NCBI GenBank assembly: GCA_964522505.1
Contig: CAZFWJ010000075.1
Location: 1-14,938 of the forward strand
Reading direction: 5' to 3'
DNA length: 14,938 bases
DNA from: GYS-P2D sp964522505
Lineage (GTDB): Bacteria; Bacteroidota; Bacteroidia; Chitinophagales; Saprospiraceae
A program made the translations under genes and the position numbers. Numbering within the stretch: position 1 is the first letter of the stretch; every line of letters starts with the position of its first letter. This document shows, in pieces, positions 7,871-13,794 of this stretch. The notes under the pieces are model-generated. The model was not told the DNA's origin, did no database searches, and was given only the letters and a program-made list of their open reading frames with translations.

Positions 7871-8872
7871 ATGAAATATTCAATCGTACTCTACATCAGC
7901 TTCATATTTACTTTCTGCTCATGTTCATCATATCTATTTGATAGTACTGCTATGGGTGACCCTGTGAGCACTTACGAAGAGTTCTGGACTTATGTTGATG
8001 AGCATTACATATTTTTTGATCTGAAGGATATTGACTGGGATGAGCAGAAGATGATCGCTATGAGCCAGATCACAGAGCAGACTACAGAGGAAGAACTGTT
8101 TGAGATCTGTAACCAGTCATTATTGGCCTTAAGAGATACCCATTGCAGATTGACGGGTCCAGGATTGAAGCATACTCCTTATGACTTTACAGCTGGTTAT
8201 GAGGTTCATTTCTCCATCGAGGAGGTCAATAACTACTATATCATCGATTCTTTAGCTCAAGATGGAGCACTATACTATGGATGGTTACCTGATAACATTG
8301 GGTATATCTACTTCAGAGCGATGAGTCACTACGGGGGATTTGGCAGGATTATCAGAGAGATGAAGAATCAAGGTGCCAAAGGCTTAGTTATTGATGTTCG
8401 CAATAATGGAGGAGGTGATAGCAATAGCATTCCAAGACTCCTGTCCGACTTCACACAAGAGGCCATATTATTAGGATCTTATGTCGAGAAGGCTGGCCCT
8501 GGGCACAATGATGTTACAGACTTGCTTCCTGCCAGAACTGATGCCACGGAGTATGACTTTGGCCTTCCTGTGGTACAGATCATCAACCGTGGAGGATACA
8601 GTGCTACGAGCTATTTTGCCGCTATGGCGAAAGAGATTCCATCGATCACAGTCGTCGGGCAAGTAACTGGAGGCGGAGCAGGAGGTAATATGGGATATCA
8701 ACTGTCCAATGGATGGGTTGTTGCCATATCAGTAAGTGACTACATTGATGTCGAGGGTTCATCTATAGAGCTGGGTGTAGCACCCGATGTAGAGATTGAG
8801 AATAATAGAGCAGACCTGAAAAGCGGTGTTGACAAGATGCTTGAGAAGGCTATTGAAACTTTGGATCTATAG
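7871..8872 (+). CDS. S41 family (C-terminal-processing-like) peptidase lipoprotein
   Basis: This 333-residue protein begins with a lipoprotein-type signal: hydrophobic residues 4-15 then FCSCSS, with Cys18 (or Cys16) as the probable lipidated residue, though the lipobox is imperfect. An N-terminal helical segment (about 34-95: EEFWTYVDEHYIFF, EEELFEICNQSLLALRDTH) resembles the tricorn-core-like region that precedes many Bacteroidota S41 domains. The peptidase domain shows GLVIDVRNNGGGDS (171-184), NRGGYSATSYFAAMA (239-253, probable nucleophile Ser244), VVGQVTGGGAGG (261-272) and LGVAPDVEIE (301-310). There is no recognisable PDZ domain, so it differs from classical CtpA/Prc. It probably acts in the periplasm, anchored to a membrane. 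The tight 32-base spacing suggests co-expression with the upstream barrel-like protein. The substrate is unknown. Confidence 0.9.
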   Translation: MKYSIVLYISFIFTFCSCSSYLFDSTAMGDPVSTYEEFWTYVDEHYIFFDLKDIDWDEQKMIAMSQITEQTTEEELFEICNQSLLALRDTHCRLTGPGLKHTPYDFTAGYEVHFSIEEVNNYYIIDSLAQDGALYYGWLPDNIGYIYFRAMSHYGGFGRIIREMKNQGAKGLVIDVRNNGGGDSNSIPRLLSDFTQEAILLGSYVEKAGPGHNDVTDLLPARTDATEYDFGLPVVQIINRGGYSATSYFAAMAKEIPSITVVGQVTGGGAGGNMGYQLSNGWVVAISVSDYIDVEGSSIELGVAPDVEIENNRADLKSGVDKMLEKAIETLDL

Positions 8873-9076
8873 TATAGTGATTGGTTTCTTTTTACAAAAA
8901 ATTGAACTAATCCATAGGATTGTGAAACTCATAAATATAGTATTGCCAGAGTAATCCTCGATGAGAGGTAAGTGCCGCCCAGTCCGACTTAAACAAGTTT
9001 CGAACTATCAGATTTGATGCGATTATTCAAGTTGCAAGTATCGACAAGGGCTTAACGGCCACACAAAACCTAATGT

Positions 9077-9095
9077 AAGCTCCGAAGCCGAGCTT
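9077..9095 (-). terminator. Possible terminator hairpin of the 9097-9810 gene
   Basis: AAGCTC and GAGCTT (9077-9082 and 9090-9095) pair around a 7-base loop, directly after the minus-strand stop codon at 9097-9099. On the minus strand the stem is followed by ACATTAGGTTTT, which is only partly T-rich, so this is a modest candidate. The rest of 8873-9076 holds a weak AT hairpin at 8879-8912 and no gene. Confidence 0.4.
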
Positions 9096-9096
9096 G

Positions 9097-9810
9097 TTAC
9101 ACCATCTGATGATATGAGACTGAAGTGCGCTTGGTTTTATATAAGAAACTTAGTACCCAGAGGATAAAAAGGAATAAGAAGATGCTTGTTCCGAAAGTGT
9201 CTTCTATTACAGCTGTCTGTAAGGAAACTGCAGAAATGCCAAGGACAATGGGAATGAAAAGCGCATAACCCAAGCCTTTATATCGCTCGGCAGTAATCAG
9301 AGAATATCCGATGCCTGCGATTACCACGGCAAGCAAGATCCACTTAGTCCAAGTGAATATGACTAATTGATCAATGACTGCTTGATCAATGGTAGCAGCA
9401 GATCGGTAAGCTTCTGTGAGATTAAGTAATTGTAGGTTTTCTAAAAAATCCGCTAGCACTATGATCAGTACCATTCCAGCCAGGTACTTAAGCCACTTAT
9501 GTAGATGAAGTTCTCTTAGCTTGATGACGATGCTGAGGAGAAATGCCCCATAGAGTAACATAAAGGCAAAATCTACTTTGTTGAGCCTATCTAATCCATT
9601 GATTTCTGTGAGTGTCAACGGACCAAGTACTTCAGTCAACTCCTCTTCATCAGAGACAAACTCAAAAGCTAAGATGACGCTGTTATAATCCTTTGGTGCC
9701 TTATCCGCAGGAGGACTGTAATTATTGATTAAGGAAAGTAAAGGGATCAACAAGAGTCCAAACAGAGTGCTTAGGATTAGGGGTCGAGATTGGGATATTT
9801 GATACAGCAT
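9097..9810 (-). CDS. Uncharacterised six-helix membrane protein
   Basis: This 237-residue protein has six hydrophobic segments at about 11-28, 80-98, 107-125, 153-173, 180-198 and 207-225. A polar loop of about 50 residues after the first helix contains ILAFEFVSDEEELTEVLG (46-63). Other notable features are an aspartate at the start of helix 2 (LNKVDFAFMLLYG, Asp80), DFLENLQLL (121-129) at the end of helix 3, and WTKWILL (154-160) opening helix 4. From memory, a loop of this AFE..-EVL type, a buried Asp and a D..EN motif recur in an unnamed family of small integral membrane proteins in several phyla. I cannot name a function. It converges with the S41 gene, and upstream lies the long AT-rich gap, so it is probably a single-gene unit. 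Confidence 0.75.
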   Translation of the reverse strand: MLYQISQSRPLILSTLFGLLLIPLLSLINNYSPPADKAPKDYNSVILAFEFVSDEEELTEVLGPLTLTEINGLDRLNKVDFAFMLLYGAFLLSIVIKLRELHLHKWLKYLAGMVLIIVLADFLENLQLLNLTEAYRSAATIDQAVIDQLVIFTWTKWILLAVVIAGIGYSLITAERYKGLGYALFIPIVLGISAVSLQTAVIEDTFGTSIFLFLFILWVLSFLYKTKRTSVSYHQMV

Positions 9811-10012
9811 TGATAGATAATAGGTGTTTAGCGTTCTGCTCTCCTAATGTACGGAGTTGTCTGATTCTTTGTTCTATTTTGGTGATCATGCCTCAGAGTT
9901 CATCGACAGCTGAATCTTAGGATATAAGTGAAGCACAGTTGTCATCGCAGTCAAATGGCTATAAAAGGGGATATATTATCGGTTATCACTTAATCCTCAT
10001 ATTTAATTAATT

Positions 10013-10042
10013 ATATATAAATTTTACCCATAATTTATATAT
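10013..10042. repeat. AT-rich inverted repeat
   Basis: ATATATAAATT (10013-10023) and AATTTATATAT (10032-10042) are perfect inverse complements around the 8-base spacer TTACCCAT. The right arm is part of a 16-base sequence (10030-10045) repeated at 10119-10134 with one mismatch. It could be a paired operator or a structured leader; the low complexity makes chance possible. Confidence 0.5.
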
Positions 10043-10096
10043 CAATATGTCTGAATGTGCTGAGTTCATTGGGTTACAAGGTGTCATAATTTGAGC

Positions 10097-10114
10097 TTAT
10101 TGATGCATCAATAA
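10097..10114. promoter_or_regulatory. 18-base perfect palindrome, candidate operator upstream of the Smr gene
   Basis: TTATTGATG at 10097-10105 is followed directly by its exact inverse complement CATCAATAA. There is no spacer, so it is not a good RNA hairpin but has the twofold symmetry of a dimeric-protein binding site. It lies 129 bases before the Smr ATG and 14 bases before the small ORF. Confidence 0.45.
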
Positions 10115-10127
10115 AAAAATAATTTAT

Positions 10128-10241
10128 ATGTCAAGTAGCTTACAAAACAAACTACTTAGGTTTTACCTACATATCTTCAGATCTCATATTAAACCAATAA
10201 TGCAATTCACTCCTTATGACTTAGAAGAGAAATCAGAATAG
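10128..10241 (+). CDS. Possible small ORF (37 residues) directly upstream of the Smr gene
   Basis: An ATG at 10128 opens a 37-codon frame that ends with TAG at 10239-10241, one base before the ATG of the Smr gene. The peptide starts MSSSLQNKLLRFYLHIF, has a basic, amphipathic N-terminal half, and ends with the acidic DLEEKSE. An internal ATG at 10200 could give a 13-residue version. The near-abutting stop and start would allow translational coupling, as for a leader peptide. There is no recognisable homology and no Shine-Dalgarno sequence, and an ORF of this length can arise by chance in such sequence, so this is speculative. Confidence 0.28.
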   Translation: MSSSLQNKLLRFYLHIFRSHIKPIMQFTPYDLEEKSE

Positions 10242-10242
10242 C

Positions 10243-10746
10243 ATGGACCTCAATGAGCTATGGATAGGTGATACCGTAAAGTTGCGGTCTTCGGGAAAGA
10301 TAGGAACCTATATAGGTACTAATTCAAAGGGACGCCCAAGAGTACAATTAAAGGATAAAGTAGTACTAACCAAACCTCTTAATATAGAGGTCTATGAAGA
10401 ACCAATCAAAGATGCAGCTCAGCTAGATTTGGAACCTATAGAATCATCCGAAGTCTCTAATGCAGCATATCTATCACGTGAAATAGATCTCCATATTGAA
10501 AGCCTCAGTCCATCTCTGGCCAATGAGGCTCCGCAGATGATATTGAATCATCAGATCAAAAGATGTAAGGCATTCATCGAGTCCATCATCGCTGTCAAGG
10601 TGCCTCAAGTAACTATCGTACATGGCAAAGGGAAAGGGCAATTAAAACTCGAGGTAGAATACTTGCTCTCGCAATATGATGAGTATCAACACGCTGTCCC
10701 TACTAATGATGGTGGCGCAAGTCAGATATGGTTTAGGTATTTATAG
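10243..10746 (+). CDS. Small Smr-domain protein
   Basis: This 167-residue cytoplasmic protein has two parts. Residues 1-50 (ELWIGDTVKLRSSGKIGTYIG, then RPRVQLKDKVVLTKPLNIEV; residues 5-25 and 31-50) look like a small SH3/KOW-like beta barrel, as in the region before the Smr domain of MutS2. Residues 80-167 form the Smr domain, with the signatures EIDLHIESL (80-88) and IVHGKGKGQLKLEVEYLL (125-142), and a C-terminal GGASQIWFRYL corresponding to the usual GG.G...V.L strand. Smr domains bind or nick branched DNA or act on RNA; in bacteria they often assist recombination control or ribosome rescue. No in-frame start lies upstream, because a TAG at 10222 closes the frame. The gene converges on the MEST-like hydrolase and is followed by repeats. 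The cellular role is not predictable. Confidence 0.87.
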   Translation: MDLNELWIGDTVKLRSSGKIGTYIGTNSKGRPRVQLKDKVVLTKPLNIEVYEEPIKDAAQLDLEPIESSEVSNAAYLSREIDLHIESLSPSLANEAPQMILNHQIKRCKAFIESIIAVKVPQVTIVHGKGKGQLKLEVEYLLSQYDEYQHAVPTNDGGASQIWFRYL

Positions 10747-10807
10747 TATCGAGTATCGAGTGGCGAATAATGAGTTGTCAAGTATCGAGTTTTTTAGTGG
10801 CGAGTAA
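10745..10807 (+). repeat. Heptamer-periodic intergenic repeat (copy 2)
   Basis: Starting at the stop codon of the Smr gene, seven-base units follow one another: AGTATCG (10745), AGTATCG (10752), AGTGGCG (10759), AATAATG (10766) and AGTTGTC (10773). After one extra base come AGTATCG (10781), a T-run variant, AGTGGCG (10796) and AGTAATA. The shared pattern is AGTnnCG. The bases AGTGGCGAAT at 10759-10768 match copy 1 (minus strand 6934-6943) exactly. The period of seven is not a multiple of three and the units lie outside genes, so this is a non-coding repeat. Confidence 0.8.
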
Positions 10808-10817
10808 TAATATGACC

Positions 10818-10841
10818 CTCTGCGTCTTAGCGCCTTTGCGT
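10818..10841 (-). repeat. Three tandem octamers of the RCGCWRAG type
   Basis: Read on the minus strand the bases are ACGCAAAG, GCGCTAAG and ACGCAGAG, three consecutive eight-base units with the common pattern RCGCWRAG. They lie between the convergent Smr and MEST-like genes, 10 bases after the heptamer repeat. Similar GCGCAAAG/ACGCAAAG tandem stretches are, from memory, scattered between genes in many bacterial genomes; their role is unknown. Confidence 0.65.
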
Positions 10842-10876
10842 CCAATAAACACAGATAATTGATACTCAAGGGTGGC

Positions 10877-11743
10877 CTATTCTTCTTGGAAGAACTTTAA
10901 AGCTTCTACGTTGACTTGCTCGGGCGCTTCTACATTTGGGTAGTGACCGATACGATCAAGAATGACAGTATTGGGATTTGGGATCAGTTCCTTATATCGT
11001 TCCACTAGATGAATTCCAGACACGGGATCTTCTGGGCCGTTGACGAGTAGGATGGGGGTGGGCGTTTCTCTGAGAGCCGTCAACCAATTCTCACGATTAT
11101 TGATTCGATCTGTGATATAGTGAATTGTCCGGGAGAAGCATCGTTTACCATTGTTATAATTAATAATCTCCCAGAACGCATCTACTTCTTGATCACTTGG
11201 CGGGGTATTTGGTCCAAATACCTGAATCAAATTTTTGCGAAGTGTTGACTTCCCAAGAAGCTTGTTGGCCCATTTGCCAAGTGGACTTAGGAGTAGCTTT
11301 TGTATCGGACGTGCTATATGAGTCTCTGGAAATAGGCCACCATTTAGCAATATCAATTTATCAATATTTGGAAGCTGTGTATTATTGAGCCTCCTATATA
11401 ACAACTCTTGTGCTACACTCACAGCATAGTCATGAGCAATAACATAGCAATTAGCTATACCCATCTCTGACAAAATATAGTCTGTAATATCAGCTTGCTG
11501 AGAGATTGAGTATTGATAAGGATATGGCTTACTGGAATAGCCAAAGCCCAAAAAATCGAAAGCTATCAGACGGAAATATTGATGGAGCTCTGGCCACATC
11601 TTATACCAATCATAGGAGCTCGTCGGGAATCCATGTAGAAATAATATGATTGGCTTGCCATCATGTGGATATTCCTTAACGAATATCTGATAATCGTCAT
11701 ATGCAATGTATCGACCATCCTTATACCATATCCTATAGTCCAT
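10877..11743 (-). CDS. Alpha/beta hydrolase of the MEST/epoxide hydrolase type
   Basis: This 288-residue cytoplasmic alpha/beta hydrolase has an aspartate nucleophile, as in epoxide hydrolases and haloalkane dehalogenases. The oxyanion loop is LHGFPTSSYDWYKMW (36-50), followed by FDFLGFGYSSKP (62-73) and the elbow IAHDYAVSVAQELLYRR (102-118, nucleophile Asp105). NGGLFPETH (134-142) starts the cap region, the acid lies in NGPEDPV (Asp239), and the base in IGHYP (His267). The blocks HGFPTSSYDWYK, DFLGFG, HDY..-VAQELLYR, NGG.FPETH, VFGP and GP.DPV are strikingly like vertebrate MEST (PEG1). The substrate is unknown. No signal peptide is present. It diverges from proA across 75 bases and converges on the Smr gene. 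Family and triad are clear; the specific reaction is not. Confidence 0.92.
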   Translation of the reverse strand: MDYRIWYKDGRYIAYDDYQIFVKEYPHDGKPIILFLHGFPTSSYDWYKMWPELHQYFRLIAFDFLGFGYSSKPYPYQYSISQQADITDYILSEMGIANCYVIAHDYAVSVAQELLYRRLNNTQLPNIDKLILLNGGLFPETHIARPIQKLLLSPLGKWANKLLGKSTLRKNLIQVFGPNTPPSDQEVDAFWEIINYNNGKRCFSRTIHYITDRINNRENWLTALRETPTPILLVNGPEDPVSGIHLVERYKELIPNPNTVILDRIGHYPNVEAPEQVNVEALKFFQEE

Positions 11744-11818
11744 AATAGATGCTATCTCCGTTAATATATTTAGATGAAGATAATTTGAAATACCTTGCCA
11801 CCTAATTTATAATAAGAT

Positions 11819-13024
11819 ATGCAGTTATTGTCCCTTGTTCAGCGCAATGCAGTATTAGAGGAGATGATTCAGTTGCTCGACAACAATAGAGCTCAATTGA
11901 TTAGTGCTAACAAAAAGGATTTGGACGCTTACGATCCAGACGATAGAGCTATGTATGATCGGTTAATCATCAATGATCACAAAATAGATGGCATGATAAA
12001 ATCTGTTCACGATATTCATGCTGATACAGATCCTATCGGTGTATCCAGATATACTTGGACCCATCCTAATGGGATGGAAGTACAGAATAAAACGGCACCT
12101 TTCGGTACCATTATGATAATCTATGAGTCTCGCCCTGATGTGACAATCGAGGCTGCTGTGGTAGCCTTTAAATCCAATAATAGAATCTTACTAAAAGGAG
12201 GGAAAGAAGCAAAATACTCTAATCTAGAACTCGTAGAACTTTGGCACAAAGCGCTTGAATCCGTAGGCCTTGATAAAGATTGGATCACATTTTTACAGTT
12301 ATCGAGACAGGAGACTCAGGAATACTTAAAAACACCTCCAATCAATATAGACTTGATCGTACCTCGAGGAGGCGAGGGTCTTATCAATTATGTCAAGTCG
12401 CATGCCTCTTGCCCTATGCTAGTAAGTGGACGAGGGAATAACTTTATGTATATCCATGATGATGCCGATAAAGAGATGGCTCATAAACTCATAATCCAGT
12501 CAAAAGTTCAAAAAATTTCTGCGTGCAATGCGCTTGATAAAGTCTTGATAAATGAAAATCTCAGTGATTTAGAAGTATTTCTCTCCTCTCTAATTAAAAA
12601 ACTCAAAGCACAAGATGTCGAAGTACTCGTTACAGAGGAAGTCAACAAGGTGCTCAGATCCAATGAACATATGATCTTAGATGATGACAATGTGTGGTAT
12701 GAGGAATTCTTGGCGATGAGAATAGTGGTTGGGTTAGTAAGGGACATGAGTCATGCAACGGGTCTTATTAATGAATATTCAGGAGGGCACTCTGTAAGTA
12801 TAGTATCTGACGATAAAGCTGAAGCATCCAAATTTATGGATGCTATTGATGCGGCGGCTGTGTATCACAACGCCTCCACCAGATTTACAGATGGTGGACA
12901 GATGGGTGTAGGAGCGGAACTGGCAATAAGTACTGATAAACTACATCACCGAGGACCTCTTGGATTGCACCAACTCGTTACCAATAAGTGGTACGTTTTT
13001 GGTAGTGGTAATACAAGACAATAG
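11819..13024 (+). CDS. proA: Glutamate-5-semialdehyde dehydrogenase (gamma-glutamyl phosphate reductase)
   Basis: This NADPH-dependent enzyme reduces gamma-glutamyl phosphate to glutamate-5-semialdehyde in proline synthesis, in the cytoplasm. At 401 residues it is slightly shorter than most ProA proteins. Diagnostic segments are FGTIMIIYESRPDVTIEA (95-112), LLKGGKEA (124-131), DLIVPRGGEGLI (178-189), the catalytic cysteine in SACNALDKVL (Cys236), NASTRFTDGGQMGVGAELAIST (351-361 and 362-372) and LHHRGPLGLHQLV (375-387). The segment before the cysteine reads SGRGNNFMYIHDDAD where many ProAs have a CH.YVD block, a mild divergence. The ATG at 11819 leaves a short but acceptable N-terminus. proB begins 8 bases after the stop, giving the order proA-proB, the reverse of the common proBA. 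Confidence 0.96.
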   Translation: MQLLSLVQRNAVLEEMIQLLDNNRAQLISANKKDLDAYDPDDRAMYDRLIINDHKIDGMIKSVHDIHADTDPIGVSRYTWTHPNGMEVQNKTAPFGTIMIIYESRPDVTIEAAVVAFKSNNRILLKGGKEAKYSNLELVELWHKALESVGLDKDWITFLQLSRQETQEYLKTPPINIDLIVPRGGEGLINYVKSHASCPMLVSGRGNNFMYIHDDADKEMAHKLIIQSKVQKISACNALDKVLINENLSDLEVFLSSLIKKLKAQDVEVLVTEEVNKVLRSNEHMILDDDNVWYEEFLAMRIVVGLVRDMSHATGLINEYSGGHSVSIVSDDKAEASKFMDAIDAAAVYHNASTRFTDGGQMGVGAELAISTDKLHHRGPLGLHQLVTNKWYVFGSGNTRQ

Positions 13025-13032
13025 AAAACACC

Positions 13033-13791
13033 TTGAAAAGATTAGTCGTAAAGATTGGCACATCAACCCTGACAGCAGGTACAGACCGTATCAGTAGAGG
13101 CAAGATTGAGGATATCGCATTGCAGATTAGCCAGTTAAAAAAAGACTATCAAATCATCTTAGTGACTTCAGGAGCGATTGCTGCAGCACGACAGTTTTCT
13201 AATATTAAGATAAATGACGACGTACAGATCAAGCAAGCACTAGCCGCTATTGGTCAATTGCAGTTGATGCGTATGTACCAGGAGATATTTAGAGATTATC
13301 AACTCGATATGGCACAATGCCTGTTGACTTACTATGATTTTAACAATCAGGAATCACGCAACAATATCAAAGGAACCATTGAGACTTTACTCGAAAACAA
13401 CTTCATTCCAGTAATCAACGAGAATGATACCGTTGCGACAGATGAGATTAAATTTGGAGATAACGATAAGCTGGCAGCTCTTACGGCAGTGCTCTTAAGA
13501 GTAGATACTTTAATTTTGGCTACAGATACTGATGGACTATATACTGCCGATCCCAAGAGTAACGCCAATACTCAAATAATAGCGGAAGTTAGCGACCTAT
13601 CCTCCGTCAGTAATTATATATCCGATACCAAGTCAAAGCAGGGTAGTGGTGGGATGAGATCAAAAATCGAAGCTGCCGAAATTGCACAGAATGGCCTTGT
13701 AGAGACTTGGATTTTAAATGGAGGAAACACTAATTTCATCAAAAGAGCGCTTGATGAGAACATCCAATTTACAAAGATAAAAACACCCTAA
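13033..13791 (+). CDS. proB: Glutamate 5-kinase, short form without PUA domain (TTG start)
   Basis: ProB phosphorylates glutamate to gamma-glutamyl phosphate, the first and normally proline-inhibited step of proline synthesis. The 252 residues cover only the amino-acid-kinase domain: KRLVVKIGTSTL (2-13), VTSGAIAA (44-51), PVINENDTVATDEIKFGDND (126-145), ILATDTDGLYTADP (161-174) and GSGGMRSKIEAAEIA (204-218). The C-terminal PUA domain of the 367-residue E. coli enzyme is absent, and the frame stops cleanly, so this is a natural short form. The start is TTG at 13033. No ATG is available before the essential KIGTS strand, and TTG gives exactly the family's usual MKRLVVK beginning. It lies 8 bases after proA and 3 bases before the metalloprotease gene, implying one transcript. 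Confidence 0.95.
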   Translation: MKRLVVKIGTSTLTAGTDRISRGKIEDIALQISQLKKDYQIILVTSGAIAAARQFSNIKINDDVQIKQALAAIGQLQLMRMYQEIFRDYQLDMAQCLLTYYDFNNQESRNNIKGTIETLLENNFIPVINENDTVATDEIKFGDNDKLAALTAVLLRVDTLILATDTDGLYTADPKSNANTQIIAEVSDLSSVSNYISDTKSKQGSGGMRSKIEAAEIAQNGLVETWILNGGNTNFIKRALDENIQFTKIKTP

Positions 13792-13794
13792 CCA

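Larger units (their letters stand above)
9811..10242. other. 432-base AT-rich intergenic region with repeats and a possible small ORF
   Basis: This is the longest stretch without an established gene. The left 200 bases show nothing I can assign. From about 9960 the sequence becomes very AT-rich and contains an inverted repeat (10013-10042), a near-identical copy of one arm (10119-10134), an 18-base perfect palindrome (10097-10114) and a 37-residue ORF (10128-10241). It must contain the divergent promoters for the membrane-protein gene (minus) and the Smr gene (plus), but no clear Bacteroidota promoter (TTG, then TAnnTTTG) could be picked out. Confidence 0.6.

Noticed and set aside
8471..8701. 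Overlapping open frames on both strands inside the S41 gene
   Set aside because: They coincide with the conserved catalytic region of the S41 peptidase and show no family features.
8879..8912. Hairpin after the S41 gene as a terminator
   Set aside because: GATTGGTT pairs with AACTAATC with one wobble, but the stem is AT-rich and no T-run follows it, so termination is unlikely.
10745..10841. Possible CRISPR array
   Set aside because: The repeat units are 7 or 8 bases with no spacers of regular length, and no cas genes are near.
12508..12747. Minus-strand open frame within proA (similar ones within alr, 7023-7838, the MEST-like gene and proB)
   Set aside because: Antisense to confirmed enzyme genes, with Ser/Leu-rich shadow composition.
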